A DNA stretch of 64,000 nt. It comes from Mycobacterium sp. E787. GTDB taxonomy: Bacteria; Actinomycetota; Actinomycetes; Mycobacteriales; Mycobacteriaceae. This document shows positions 26,983 to 35,988 of this stretch, piece after piece. Position numbers and translations under genes: made by a program. Below the pieces are notes generated by a model, which saw nothing but the letters and a program-made list of their open reading frames with translations, had not been told where the DNA came from and searched no databases. Position 1 is the stretch's first letter, and every line of letters begins with the position of its first letter. Location of the stretch: the NCBI RefSeq assembly GCF_001668725.1, contig NZ_LZKL01000064.1:248001-312000 (forward strand), read 5' to 3'.

Positions 26983-27735
26983 ATGGCTGAGCCGGACCCC
27001 GACGCGAAGGCGTTGCTCGAAGAGGCGCAGGCGGCGGAGGCCGCCGCGGCCGAGGCGCTGGCCGCCGCGGCCAAGGCCCGCGCCGCCGCCGCCCGGTTGC
27101 GGCGCGAGGCCCTCGGCCGGCCCGCCCATGCCGAGGCATACGACGACGAGGCTTACGAAGGAGACTACGAAGAGGACTACGACGAGGCCGCCGACGAGGA
27201 ATACGAGACGGACTACGACGAGTCCGTCACGGAGCAAGCGGGCTGGCGACGGCGGCTGCCGGCGATCGCCGCGGTGGCCACCGCGATCGCGGTCGTCGCT
27301 TTCGCCGCGGTGAGCGCCTACATGGTGGTTCAACACCGCGACGCCACCCGGCACCAACAGCGGGAAGCCGCGTTCGTCGCCGGGGCCAAGCAGAACGTCC
27401 TCAACATGATCTCGCTCGACTACAACAAGGCCAAGGAAGACATCCAGCGCGTGATCGACGGCTCCACAGGCCAATTCAAAGACGACTTCCAGCAACGGGC
27501 CAACGACTTCATCTCGGTGGTCACCCAGTCGAAGGCGGTCACCGAGGGAACCGTGAACGCCGCCGCGCTGGAATCCCTCAACGGGAACTCCGCGGTGGTG
27601 TTGGTCTCGGCGACCTCGCAGGTCACCAATTCCCCGCCCGGGAAGGACGTGCCGCCCTTGGTCTGGCGGCTGCGCGTGACGGTCGCCAATGTCGCCGGGC
27701 AGTACAAGATGTCGAAAGTTGAGTACGTACCGTGA
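26983..27735 (+). CDS. Mce-associated membrane protein
   Basis: A 250-residue protein. It has a long Ala/Glu-rich coiled-coil-like N-terminus (residues 8-45), a strikingly acidic Asp/Glu/Tyr stretch (52-80), one membrane helix at about 93-115 ([20 protein letters not shown]), and an extracytoplasmic domain of the Mce-associated type. Such proteins stabilise Mce lipid transporters. No yrbE or mce genes are in the window, so this pair is an orphan and may serve a transporter elsewhere. Its stop overlaps the next gene (GTGA). Confidence 0.85.
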   Translation: MAEPDPDAKALLEEAQAAEAAAAEALAAAAKARAAAARLRREALGRPAHAEAYDDEAYEGDYEEDYDEAADEEYETDYDESVTEQAGWRRRLPAIAAVATAIAVVAFAAVSAYMVVQHRDATRHQQREAAFVAGAKQNVLNMISLDYNKAKEDIQRVIDGSTGQFKDDFQQRANDFISVVTQSKAVTEGTVNAAALESLNGNSAVVLVSATSQVTNSPPGKDVPPLVWRLRVTVANVAGQYKMSKVEYVP

Positions 27736-28346
27736 CCGAAGATGTGCGCGACATCGATTCGGCTGCACCGGGTGCCGAGCCGGAAGTCGAGGCCGAAGAG
27801 ACCGCGGAGGAGGAGGACTCCCCCGAGGAGGGCGAGCCGTCGCGCCGCATCCTTTCCCCGGGGCTGCGCAAAGCCATCGCGTCGGTTCTGGTTGTGCTCC
27901 TGCTGGTTTCGGGCGGGGTGGCGACGTGGCTGTACTTCGATTGGTACCGGCCCGATCAACAAACCAACGACGACGTCGCCCGAACGGTGGCCGCGGCCGC
28001 GTCCGAGGCAACGGTGGCGTTGCTGTCGTACTCGGCCGACTCGCTCGACAAGGACTTCGCGAAGGCCAGGTCGCATCTCACCGGCGATTTCTTGTCCTAT
28101 TACGACCAATTCAGTCAACAGACCGTGGCCCCGATGGCCAAGCAGAAGTCGATGAAGACCACCGCCAAGGTGACCGGCGCCGCCGTGTCCGAGCTGCATC
28201 CCGATTCGGCCGTCGCCCTGGTTTTCGTCGATCAGGTCACCACGACCAAGGACAGCCCGCAGCCGTCCGTGGCGGTCCGCAGCGTGCTGGTGAAGATGAG
28301 CCGGGTCGGCGGCAACTGGCTCATCACCAAGTTCAGTCCGGTCTAG
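27732..28346 (+). CDS. Mce-associated membrane protein, second of a pair
   Basis: A 204-residue protein of the same type as its neighbour: acidic cytosolic N-terminus (residues 10-38), a single membrane helix ([20 protein letters not shown], about 50-70), then an extracytoplasmic domain ending in [19 protein letters not shown] start in a 4-base overlap, so the two are made together. The pair arrangement matches orphan Mce-associated gene pairs in mycobacteria. Confidence 0.87.
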   Translation: MTEDVRDIDSAAPGAEPEVEAEETAEEEDSPEEGEPSRRILSPGLRKAIASVLVVLLLVSGGVATWLYFDWYRPDQQTNDDVARTVAAAASEATVALLSYSADSLDKDFAKARSHLTGDFLSYYDQFSQQTVAPMAKQKSMKTTAKVTGAAVSELHPDSAVALVFVDQVTTTKDSPQPSVAVRSVLVKMSRVGGNWLITKFSPV

Positions 28347-28350
28347 CCGC

Positions 28351-29319
28351 CTACATCGCGAAGACGCGGCGCAGCGTCTGCGCGTGCAACGCACGGTTCT
28401 CCCGGGAGACAATCCAATCGGGAACCAGCGAATCGAAGCCGTTGAATGTCGCTGCGATGACGTGTAATTCGGTGTGCACATAGGCGTGTAGCAGCCGGTT
28501 GGCATAGTCGATGGCCTCGTCGCGGCACGGGTCGATTTCCGAACAACTGATGAATGCCGGCGGCAGCCCCTCGAGATTGGCCCGGTGGGCGGGAACGTCT
28601 TGACCGCCGGCGGACGCGTGACCCAGGTAGTGGCCCCACCCGCGGCTGACTGCAGGGCCGTTCAGGCCCGGAGTGCGCTGGAATTCGCGGCGCGACGGCG
28701 TGGTGTCGGAGTCGAGCATCGGCTGGTGCAGGATCTGCACCAGGATCGGCGGTCCTTCTTCGTCGAACATCCGCTGGGCGAGACCCGCGACCAGCGCCGC
28801 ACCCGCATCCCGGCCCATCACCGCGATGCGGCCGGGGTCGGCGTCGAACTCGGCGGGATTAGCGACGACGTGGCGCAGGGCCGCCTCGACGTCGGCCAGC
28901 GCCGCCGGACACGGGTTTTCCGGCGCCAGCCGGTAGTCGACGGACACGAGTAGACAGCCGGCGGCACGGGCCAGCTCCACGCACTCGGCGTGATCCGTGT
29001 CCAGGCTGCCCGTCACGAAGCAACCGCCGTGGGCGTACACCACCAGGGGCGCAGGGGATCCCGCGCCCCCGCGGTACAGGCGAAGGTCCAGCCGCCGGCC
29101 GTCGGGACCGGCGATGGATCGCGAATCCACTGCGACGCCGTCGGTGTCGACGGCCGCGGCCCGCTCCGCGGCGCGCAGGTTGGCCCGTTGCCGCTCGGCG
29201 GGCAGCGTCTCGGCGCGGAACTCCACGACGCCCAAGTCGATTGCGGCCTCCCGCAACGCCGGGTCGATGCGGGTCAGGCCTTGCGGCCGTGTCAGGTTGG
29301 TCTGCGTCAGGTCCGCCAA
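28351..29319 (-). CDS. Alpha/beta hydrolase-3 (HSL/LipH-like), apparently catalytically dead
   Basis: A 322-residue member of the hormone-sensitive-lipase-like family with the YAHGGCFVTG oxyanion region (residues 95-104) and DYRLAPENP. The nucleophile elbow, normally GDSAG, reads GRDAG: Asp171 replaces Ser. The catalytic-His region, normally FHGF, reads FNGF: Asn293 replaces His. Asp263 (EIDPCRDEA) remains. Two of three triad residues are gone, so it is probably a binding protein or decaying enzyme. The frame is intact. It lies 5 bases after the amidohydrolase and is probably in the operon starting at the Rieske ferredoxin. Confidence 0.87.
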   Translation of the reverse strand: MADLTQTNLTRPQGLTRIDPALREAAIDLGVVEFRAETLPAERQRANLRAAERAAAVDTDGVAVDSRSIAGPDGRRLDLRLYRGGAGSPAPLVVYAHGGCFVTGSLDTDHAECVELARAAGCLLVSVDYRLAPENPCPAALADVEAALRHVVANPAEFDADPGRIAVMGRDAGAALVAGLAQRMFDEEGPPILVQILHQPMLDSDTTPSRREFQRTPGLNGPAVSRGWGHYLGHASAGGQDVPAHRANLEGLPPAFISCSEIDPCRDEAIDYANRLLHAYVHTELHVIAATFNGFDSLVPDWIVSRENRALHAQTLRRVFAM

Positions 29320-29323
29320 CGCG

Positions 29324-30466
29324 TCACCGTTCTCCGGGCAGCGCCTTGACCGTGGCCGGCAGCCCGTACAGGGCGGTCGCGTTGCCGCGCATGATTCGCT
29401 CCCGCTGGTCGGCGGGGAACCGGTTGATCGCGTAGGTGGGCGAGTCGTAGCTCCAGTGCGGGTAGTCCGTCGAGAACATCAGGTTGTCGCCGAGGTCCAT
29501 CATCTCCAGGTACTCGCGGAACTGCACGGTGTCGACGTCTTCCAGCGGCTGGGTGGTGAACCGGACATGTTCGCGCACGTACTCCGACGGGCGCCGGCGC
29601 ACGTGCGGCAGGTCGCCGCGGCGGGCCTCCCAGATCCGGTCCATCCGCGACATCACCGGCATCGCCCACGTGAAGCCGCCTTCGACGAAGACCACCCGCA
29701 AATCGGGGTGGCGGTCGAAGGCGCCGTCGAACACCAGGCTCATCAGGTGCGAGACGTACAGCAGCGGCCAGGACGCGAAGAAGTCGTGCCAGTGCGCGGG
29801 GTTGCCGACCGGGTAGATCGGGATCAGCTCGAACGGTGTCTGGCCCATGAGGTGCGTGGCGACCGGGAAGCCGTTGCGCGAGGCCGCCTCGTAGAGTGGG
29901 TCGAAATGCGGGTTCCCGAAAGGGATTCCGCGGGTTTGGGGTGTCATCAGCACCTGGGCCATGTACGGGTGCCCGGCCCACCGCTCCACCTCGCGCGCGG
30001 CCAGTTCCGGCGTCTGCGCGCTGATGCTGATCGAGCCGCGCCAGCGGCCGTGCCAGTTGCACTTGTCGAGCCAGACGTCGGCGAGCCAGTCGTTGTGGGT
30101 GGACTTGAGCACGTGCTCGGCCTGCGGCAGTTGCGCGTCGCACATGGGTTCCAGCGTCGCGATGCTGACGCCGGCGTCGAGCAGCAACTGTTTGGCGGCG
30201 AAATCCGGGTCGCTGCCGGCGACTCCGCCGCCGGGCGGCGCGGCGTCCAGGCGCAGCGACATCGTCTTGTACGAGTCCGGGGTGTCGTAGAAGTGCGGCA
30301 CCGGGCTGACCGCGTTGCCCGTCGGCCAGATCTTGTCCACCCATTCGGGCGGCGCGTAGGACTTGAGCACCTCGGCCGAGACCGGCAACGGGTGCACGTC
30401 GGTATCGACGATGGTGACCGCGATCTCTTGGTTGGTCTCCGGTGCCATCCGCTCGATCGTTGTCAT
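29324..30466 (-). CDS. Amidohydrolase family 2
   Basis: A 380-residue ACMSD-like TIM-barrel hydrolase. It has the metal motif IVDTDVHPLP near residue 20, the PVATHLMGQTPF strand with its His, and MFSTDYPHWSYD with the conserved Asp near the C-terminus. Metal ligands appear complete, in contrast to its upstream neighbour. The ATGA overlap with that neighbour implies co-translation, possibly as a heteromer. Substrate unknown. Confidence 0.9.
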   Translation of the reverse strand: MTTIERMAPETNQEIAVTIVDTDVHPLPVSAEVLKSYAPPEWVDKIWPTGNAVSPVPHFYDTPDSYKTMSLRLDAAPPGGGVAGSDPDFAAKQLLLDAGVSIATLEPMCDAQLPQAEHVLKSTHNDWLADVWLDKCNWHGRWRGSISISAQTPELAAREVERWAGHPYMAQVLMTPQTRGIPFGNPHFDPLYEAASRNGFPVATHLMGQTPFELIPIYPVGNPAHWHDFFASWPLLYVSHLMSLVFDGAFDRHPDLRVVFVEGGFTWAMPVMSRMDRIWEARRGDLPHVRRRPSEYVREHVRFTTQPLEDVDTVQFREYLEMMDLGDNLMFSTDYPHWSYDSPTYAINRFPADQRERIMRGNATALYGLPATVKALPGER

Positions 30467-31524
30467 CGCACACGCTCCTTCAGCCCGTAGAGTTCACTGG
30501 CGTTGCGCCACAACACCTTTTCGCGCTGGTCGGCGTCCAGCCCCTCGGCGATCGCCTCCGGCGGCGAGGTGGACCAGTGGGGGTAGCCCGATCCGTACAT
30601 CAGCAGGTCGGACTTGCCGGTGAAGTCCATCCACCGCTGCATCGCGTCGGCCTCCGTGGGGCCGTCCAACGCCGAGGAGCAGAACCGGACGTGGCCGGGC
30701 AGGTATTCGCTGGGATAGCGGTCGACCCAAGGCGTCTGGTCGCGCATCGACAACCAGAAGGTGTCCAGCCGCCACATCAGCGGGGTGAGGATGTCGTAGC
30801 CGCCGTCGGCGAACACGAACTTCAGGCCCGGGTGCCGGCCGAAGACGCCTTCGATGATGAGGGTGGCCAGGTGCACGAAGTAGTTCAGCGGCATGAACGC
30901 CGCATAGCCCGGGTAGGTGTGCGCGTGCCCGGCGAAGGTCGGCGGGTGGTCGACGCCGTTGCCGCCGTTGATGTGGACCGCGACCGGCAACCCGTGCGCG
31001 GCGGCGGCCTCCCAGATGGGCTCGAACATCGGCTTGCCGTAAGGCTCGCGCGACTGCAGGGGGACACCGACCTGCACCAGCTTCGGGTGACCGGCGAGGC
31101 GCTCGATCTCGGCGACCGCGCCCCTCGGGTCCTCGGGGTTGACGCGGATGGTGCCCAGAAACCGGTCCGTGTATCGGTCGCTGCGGTCGGGCTCCAGCCA
31201 ACGATCGAGCAGCCAGTCGTTGACCGCCCCGCAGATTCGGCTGTTCAGCAGGTAATCGGCGATGTTGCCCCGGGTCAGCGGGTTCAAAATGGCGTAATTG
31301 ACGCCCGTGTCGCCGAACAGGTGCCGGCTCACGGTCTCTGGATCCGACCCCGGGTAGTGCTCCCCGTAGAGGTCCTCCCGGTAGTCACCGCCGGGCGCCT
31401 GATACCACTGCTGCTCGACGTCGGGGATTGACCGCAGCTGGTGGGCGGGCGGTAGGTAACGCCGTATCTCGGCGTTGTAGCGGAAGTGCGGTTGCACGCA
31501 TGCGTCAATGATCATGGGGCTCAT
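30463..31524 (-). CDS. Amidohydrolase family 2 paralogue lacking the conserved C-terminal Asp
   Basis: A 353-residue protein, clearly homologous to the next gene (WRLDTFWLSMRDQTPW; MYGSGYPHWSTSPP). The motif that reads SDYPH in active members reads SGYPH here: Gly313 replaces the metal/acid-base Asp. The N-terminal motif is also altered (IIDACVQPHF). It may be a structural partner of the intact enzyme. ATG at MSPMIIDAC overlaps the stop of the Rieske ferredoxin (ATGA). Confidence 0.87.
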   Translation of the reverse strand: MSPMIIDACVQPHFRYNAEIRRYLPPAHQLRSIPDVEQQWYQAPGGDYREDLYGEHYPGSDPETVSRHLFGDTGVNYAILNPLTRGNIADYLLNSRICGAVNDWLLDRWLEPDRSDRYTDRFLGTIRVNPEDPRGAVAEIERLAGHPKLVQVGVPLQSREPYGKPMFEPIWEAAAAHGLPVAVHINGGNGVDHPPTFAGHAHTYPGYAAFMPLNYFVHLATLIIEGVFGRHPGLKFVFADGGYDILTPLMWRLDTFWLSMRDQTPWVDRYPSEYLPGHVRFCSSALDGPTEADAMQRWMDFTGKSDLLMYGSGYPHWSTSPPEAIAEGLDADQREKVLWRNASELYGLKERVR

Positions 31525-31880
31525 GCGGTCAAATACACCTCCCCGTCGGTGACATCGACCGGGTAGGTGCGGACACGGCGGCTCGGATCGGCCACGTTTT
31601 GGCCCGTGGTGAGATCGAATTCCCAGTTGTGCCAAGGGCATCGAACGATCTGCCCGTCGCGCACGCGGCGCATGCCGTCGGGTGATTCCGGAGCCGGCTC
31701 GTTGGTGCCGCCGATCAGGCCAAGGCACAGCGGCGCGCCCTCGTGTGAACAGTAATTGACGATCGCGTACAGCTCACCGCGCACGTTGTAGACGCCGACG
31801 CCGAACTTTCCGACGTCGACCAGTTTCATCCCGCCGGGCGGGAGCTCGTCGAGGGAGCACACGAATTGCCGCTGAGGCAC
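31521..31880 (-). CDS. Rieske [2Fe-2S] ferredoxin
   Basis: A 119-residue single-domain Rieske protein with cluster motifs CSHEGAPLC and CPWHNWEFD. It is an electron carrier, probably for an oxygenase of the region. The GTG start (VPQRQFVCSL) is preferred by family length; a TTG 33 bases upstream would follow the promoter more closely. First gene of a four-gene operon with two amidohydrolases and a pseudo-hydrolase, divergent from the P450 at 32005. Confidence 0.88.
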   Translation of the reverse strand: MPQRQFVCSLDELPPGGMKLVDVGKFGVGVYNVRGELYAIVNYCSHEGAPLCLGLIGGTNEPAPESPDGMRRVRDGQIVRCPWHNWEFDLTTGQNVADPSRRVRTYPVDVTDGEVYLTA

Positions 31881-31929
31881 CTGAGAGTCACCGCCTCCTG
31901 GAAGACACCACAAGCCGTTAAGCTTGGTT

Positions 31930-31949
31930 GCTATTTATACTATGATAGC
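31930..31949. promoter_or_regulatory. Divergent promoter with GCTAT/ATAGC dyad and shared core
   Basis: GCTAT (31930-31934) and ATAGC (31945-31949) flank TTATACTATG. The embedded CTATTTATACTAT (31931-31943) matches 1856 and 5769 in 12 of 13 bases each. It lies between the Rieske-amidohydrolase operon and the P450-ADH operon. TATACT can double as a -10. Operator role inferred from recurrence. Confidence 0.55.
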
Positions 31950-32004
31950 GATTATTCCCCCCGCCACCTATCCGGCGTTGAATTGCCGCCCAGGAGGAGC
32001 GCGA

Positions 32005-33231
32005 ATGACGCTCAGCACGGATCCCGACGGCCAGCCCGTCACCCTAGACCTCACCGGCGAAACCAGCCCGTATCCGTTCTTCGAATACATGCGGCGCACC
32101 GATCCCGTGTGGCACGGTGCGCTGACGGACCACTCGCAGATGCCGGAGGAATTGCGGCCCGCCGACGAGTGGGTTCTGTTCGGCTACGACGGGGTGTTCC
32201 AGGCCTTCCGCGACGACCGCGTCTTCACCTCGGCCGCGTACGACAAGACGATCGGGTTGGTGATGGGCCGCACCATCCTGGCGATGGGCGGCAAGGAGCA
32301 CCACGACCACCGCAGCCTGGTCGCCAAGGCCTTCCGGGCCACCGCGCTGGAGCGCTGGGAGCCGTCGGTCATCGGGCCGGTCTGCGATCGACTGATCGAT
32401 GAGATCAAGAACGACGGCCACGCCGACCTGGTGAAGGCCCTGACGTTCGAGTTTCCGACGCGGATCATCGCGACGCTGCTCGGCCTGCCCGCCGAGGATC
32501 TCGGCATGTTCCGGCGGTTATCCCTCGACCTCATCTCGATCCAGACCGACATCGAGGCCGGGCTCAACGCGGCCACCGAGTTGCACGGCTACTTCCTCGA
32601 CCAGGTGGAGCAGCGGCGCCGCAAGATCACCGACGACATCATCGGCGACCTGGTCGCCGCCGAGATCGACGGCGAGAAGCTCACCGACGAGGCGATCATC
32701 GCGTTCCTGCGACTGCTGCTGCCGGCCGGCCTGGAGACCACCTATCGCTCGTCGGGCAACCTGTTGTACCTGCTGCTGACCCACCCCGAGCAGCTGGCGA
32801 TGGTCCAGCGGGACCGGTCACTGATCCCGGCCGCCATCGAGGAGGGCCTCCGGGTCGAGACGCCGCTGACCATGGTCATGCGCACCACCACCGAGGAAAT
32901 CGAAATAGGCGGCAAGACAATACCGGCCGACGCCCAAATCGACATGTGCATGGGCTCGGCCAACCGCGACGAAAGCCGCTGGCCCGACCCCGACACCTTT
33001 GACATTCACCGGCCGCGGCACGCCCACATCGCGTTCGCCGCCGGCATCCACATGTGCCTCGGCATGCACCTGGCGCGGCTGGAGACGCGCGTCATGCTGA
33101 ACAGCCTGTTCGACCGCGTCAGCGAGTTGGCCCTCGTCCCCGACGACGGAACCGGCGAGGACTCCAGGATCGTCGGGCTGACATTCCGGTCACCCAACAA
33201 GCTGCCCGTCACGTTCGACCCGGCCGCATGA
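32005..33231 (+). CDS. Cytochrome P450
   Basis: A 408-residue P450. The heme loop is FAAGIHMCLGMHLARLE, the K-helix ExxR lies in EEGLRV, and the I-helix reads LLPAGLETTYRSS, with Glu where most P450s have the acidic Asp. It is a close paralogue of the P450 at 49854 (shared LVAAEIDGEKL and SGNLLYLLLTHP). AGGAGG Shine-Dalgarno 8 bases before the ATG. The stop overlaps the ADH start (ATGA), so the hydroxylated product may be oxidised by that enzyme. Confidence 0.93.
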   Translation: MTLSTDPDGQPVTLDLTGETSPYPFFEYMRRTDPVWHGALTDHSQMPEELRPADEWVLFGYDGVFQAFRDDRVFTSAAYDKTIGLVMGRTILAMGGKEHHDHRSLVAKAFRATALERWEPSVIGPVCDRLIDEIKNDGHADLVKALTFEFPTRIIATLLGLPAEDLGMFRRLSLDLISIQTDIEAGLNAATELHGYFLDQVEQRRRKITDDIIGDLVAAEIDGEKLTDEAIIAFLRLLLPAGLETTYRSSGNLLYLLLTHPEQLAMVQRDRSLIPAAIEEGLRVETPLTMVMRTTTEEIEIGGKTIPADAQIDMCMGSANRDESRWPDPDTFDIHRPRHAHIAFAAGIHMCLGMHLARLETRVMLNSLFDRVSELALVPDDGTGEDSRIVGLTFRSPNKLPVTFDPAA

Positions 33232-34385
33232 GAAGCCGCGCCGCAATCCTGCACGACGTCGGCGGCCCTTGGTCTGTCGAGGAATTCGAGCTCGACCCGC
33301 CCCGCGCGGGCGAGGTCCTGGTCCAACTGGCCGCCGCCGGGCTGTGCCATTCGGACGACCACATCCTCAAGGGCGACATGTCGGCGCCCAACGAGGTGAT
33401 GCGATCCCTCGGCCTGCCAACCATGTTCCCGATGATCGGGGGCCACGAGGGCTCCGGCATCGTGCGCGAAGTCGGGCCGGGCGTCGCCGATTTCGCGCCC
33501 GGGGATCACGTGGTGATGTCGTTCGTCGCCGTCTGCGGGCAGTGCCGCTGGTGCGCGAGCGGGATCGAGTACCTGTGCGACGTCGGCATCGGCACCATGG
33601 TCCCGGGCATGCCCACCGACGGCACCTTCCGCCACCACACCGCCGACGGCCGGAACCTGGGCCACATCGCCAAGGTCGGTGCGTTCGCCGAACACACGGT
33701 GGTGTCGACGAATTCGCTCGTCAAGATCGAGCCACACCTGCCACTGGCCCCGAGCGCGCTCCTGTCGTGCGCCATTCCGACCGGCTACGGTTCGGTCGCG
33801 AACCGCTCCAACATGCGCGCCGGCGACACCGTCGTGGTGATCGGCGTCGGCGGCATCGGCACCGGCGCGATCCAGGCCGCCCGGATCAACGGAGCGGCGC
33901 AGATCGTCGCGGTCGATCCCGTTGAGTTCAAGCAGAAGTCGGCGCTGCGGTTCGGCGCGACGCACAGCGCCGCAAGCGTGGCCGAGGCTTTGGACCTGGT
34001 GCGTGGCCTGACGTACGGGGTGATGGCCGACGCGGTGGTGGTCTCGCCGTCCTTGATCAGCCCGGAGGACGTGCGCGACGCGGTGCAGCTGACCCGCAAG
34101 GGCGGGACGTGCGTGCTCACCGGCATGACGTCGCAGTTGACCCGGTCGGTCAAGATCGACCTGCAGGACTTCATCCTGATGAACAAGACGCTGGCGGGCA
34201 CCATCTTCGGCTCGTGCAACCCCAAGGCGGACGTCGCCAGGCTGGCCAGGCTCTACGAGACCGGGCAGCTGCAGCTCGACGAGATGATCACCAGGCGCTA
34301 TCGCCTCGACGACGTCAACGACGCCTACGCCGACCTGCTCGACGGCAAGATCGTCCGGGGCATCATCGATTTCGGGATCGGCTGA
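33228..34385 (+). CDS. Zinc-dependent alcohol dehydrogenase (MDR family)
   Basis: A 385-residue medium-chain dehydrogenase. Catalytic zinc site residues are in GLCHSDDH and GGHEGSG. The structural zinc loop CGQCRWCASGIEYLC is intact. The Rossmann motif GVGGIGTGAIQ lies near residue 205. It resembles the actinobacterial class III/NDMA-dependent-type group. Coupled to the P450 by a 4-base overlap, it probably oxidises the alcohol formed there. The last 23 bases overlap the convergent SDR. Confidence 0.92.
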   Translation: MRSRAAILHDVGGPWSVEEFELDPPRAGEVLVQLAAAGLCHSDDHILKGDMSAPNEVMRSLGLPTMFPMIGGHEGSGIVREVGPGVADFAPGDHVVMSFVAVCGQCRWCASGIEYLCDVGIGTMVPGMPTDGTFRHHTADGRNLGHIAKVGAFAEHTVVSTNSLVKIEPHLPLAPSALLSCAIPTGYGSVANRSNMRAGDTVVVIGVGGIGTGAIQAARINGAAQIVAVDPVEFKQKSALRFGATHSAASVAEALDLVRGLTYGVMADAVVVSPSLISPEDVRDAVQLTRKGGTCVLTGMTSQLTRSVKIDLQDFILMNKTLAGTIFGSCNPKADVARLARLYETGQLQLDEMITRRYRLDDVNDAYADLLDGKIVRGIIDFGIG

Positions 34386-35115
34386 CGTCCTCGCCGGCCA
34401 GCACCCGCTGGAGTTGGCCGTACGCGTCGATGGGGCTGTGCAACGCCAGGCCGCCGTCAGCGTGCACGATTTGACCTGTGACCCAGGGCAATTCGAGGAC
34501 GCCCACGATGGCGCCGGCCACATCGGCGGCCTCGCCCAGGCGCCCGAACGCCGTGCGCTCGGACAGGCCCTCCACCCAGCCGGGCAGTTGTTCGGGCTTG
34601 GCCAGCATCGGGGTGCGGGTGACGCCGGGTCCCACGGCGTTGACCCGGATGCCGTGCACGCCCCATTCGACGGCGGCGACCCTCACCAGCATGTCGACGC
34701 CCGCCTTGGAGACGCAGTAGGCCCCCATGTCGCGATCCGCCAGGGTGCCGCTGATGCTCGATACCGCGACGATCGAGCCGCCCACGCCGGCGTCGATCAT
34801 GGCCCGTGCCCCCGTCCGGATCGTCAGCCAGGTGCCGGTGAGGTTGACCGCCAAGACCCGTTGCCATTCGGCGGTCGGCTGTTCGAGCAGCAGGCCCGAC
34901 GCGCCGATCCCGGCGCAGGTCACTATCCGGTTGGGCGCGCCGTGGTCGCGCACGGTTTGTTCCATCGCCGCCGATACCGCGTCGGGATCGCTCACATCGC
35001 AGCCGATGTCGCCGCCGGACAGGTCCCACACCACGACGTCGTGACCGGCCTCGCGCAGCCGCGCGGCGACCTCGCGACCGATGCCGGACGCGCCGCCGGT
35101 CACCAGCGCGGTCAT
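34363..35115 (-). CDS. Short-chain dehydrogenase/reductase
   Basis: A 250-residue classical SDR: TGGASGIG cofactor motif, CAGIG, catalytic Ser in SSISG, YCVSK, and the PGVTRTPM loop. Predicted NAD(P)-dependent alcohol/ketone oxidoreductase. It follows the VOC-fold gene with a 4-base overlap. The C-terminal 30 residues extend past the usual GG motif (HADGG), and the 3' end overlaps the convergent ADH gene. Confidence 0.9.
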   Translation of the reverse strand: MTALVTGGASGIGREVAARLREAGHDVVVWDLSGGDIGCDVSDPDAVSAAMEQTVRDHGAPNRIVTCAGIGASGLLLEQPTAEWQRVLAVNLTGTWLTIRTGARAMIDAGVGGSIVAVSSISGTLADRDMGAYCVSKAGVDMLVRVAAVEWGVHGIRVNAVGPGVTRTPMLAKPEQLPGWVEGLSERTAFGRLGEAADVAGAIVGVLELPWVTGQIVHADGGLALHSPIDAYGQLQRVLAGEDVSRSRNR

Positions 35116-35552
35116 CGCGCGGGCCCGATCAACTCGACGAGCACGCCGTCGGGCGCGGTGACCACCGCCATCGGGACCGTCGCGCCGCCCGGGGCCGGCA
35201 CGCTGATGCGGCGCACGCCGTCGGCGAAACCCAGTGCGGCCAGGGCGGAGAGCGTCTGGTCGACCTCACACTGCAGGGAGAGCAGGAAGAACCCGTGCCG
35301 GGGCCCCTGGGGTATCGCCGGCGCCTTGTCGGCTCCCTCGAACACGACCAACTCCACGATGCCCGTGTCGGGCGCCTGCGGATCGCCAAGGAACACCGAC
35401 CGCAGGCGATCGGTCTTTGCGCCAAAGAGTTCAGGCCAGTCCCCGGTGAAGGCGTGGTCGAAAAGTTCGGTGAATCCCAGGCCGTCGCGCCAGAACTTCA
35501 TCGAGCGTTCGACGTCGGCGGTGCAGATCGCGGCGTGGTGGATACCTGGCAT
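35112..35552 (-). CDS. VOC-superfamily (glyoxalase/dioxygenase-like) protein
   Basis: A 146-residue single VOC unit with the metal-type His in GIHHAAICTADVERS and the terminal Glu in GVLVELIGPAR. Members include methylmalonyl-CoA epimerases, ring-cleavage enzymes and glyoxalases; the short sequence does not decide among them. Start ATG (MPGIHH) follows GAAGGGA. First gene of a two-gene operon with the SDR. Confidence 0.87.
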   Translation of the reverse strand: MPGIHHAAICTADVERSMKFWRDGLGFTELFDHAFTGDWPELFGAKTDRLRSVFLGDPQAPDTGIVELVVFEGADKAPAIPQGPRHGFFLLSLQCEVDQTLSALAALGFADGVRRISVPAPGGATVPMAVVTAPDGVLVELIGPAR

Positions 35553-35631
35553 GGGCTTCCCTTCTGCTTCAGGCCGTTCCGCGAGCGTAAATCCCACTGC
35601 CGCCGGTTGCCAGGGTGTGGATAATCAGACC

Positions 35632-35988
35632 ATGTCAACCGGCCAGTCTCCCGTCCCCCGACGCTTGGCCGACACAGCCGTGACCGTTCTGCTGCTGGTA
35701 GTGCACGGCTTGCTGGTGCTGTACACGATAGGGATGGCGGCCAGCCTCGCCAACGAGCAGGAATACTTGGAGTCGAGGTGCCGGTATCACAATCTCGACT
35801 GCAGTAACCCCTGGCGCAGCAATGGGGCCCCGATCGCGATAGGCGTCAGCGTGGTGCTGATGGTCCTCGACCTCGCCCTCGTCATCTGGCGCAGGAGGAC
35901 GCGAAGACGAGCGTTTTTCGTACCGTTGCTGTGCTGCGTCGGCCAGGTCGTCGTCATAGCGGCACTCGGCTTCGCAGGTAACCCTTAG
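35632..35988 (+). CDS. Small membrane protein, three predicted helices, unknown function
   Basis: A 118-residue protein. Hydrophobic segments lie at about 14-36 (VTVLLLVVHGLLVLYTIGMA), 63-83 (PIAIGVSVVLMVLDLALVIW) and 93-115. An extracytoplasmic or loop region with two Cys (SRCRYHNLDCS) sits between the first two. The segment between helices 2 and 3 is Arg-rich (RRRTRRR), placing it inside. It resembles small actinobacterial DUF6264-like membrane proteins, a tentative match. The stop overlaps the convergent gene by 4 bases. Confidence 0.75.
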   Translation: MSTGQSPVPRRLADTAVTVLLLVVHGLLVLYTIGMAASLANEQEYLESRCRYHNLDCSNPWRSNGAPIAIGVSVVLMVLDLALVIWRRRTRRRAFFVPLLCCVGQVVVIAALGFAGNP

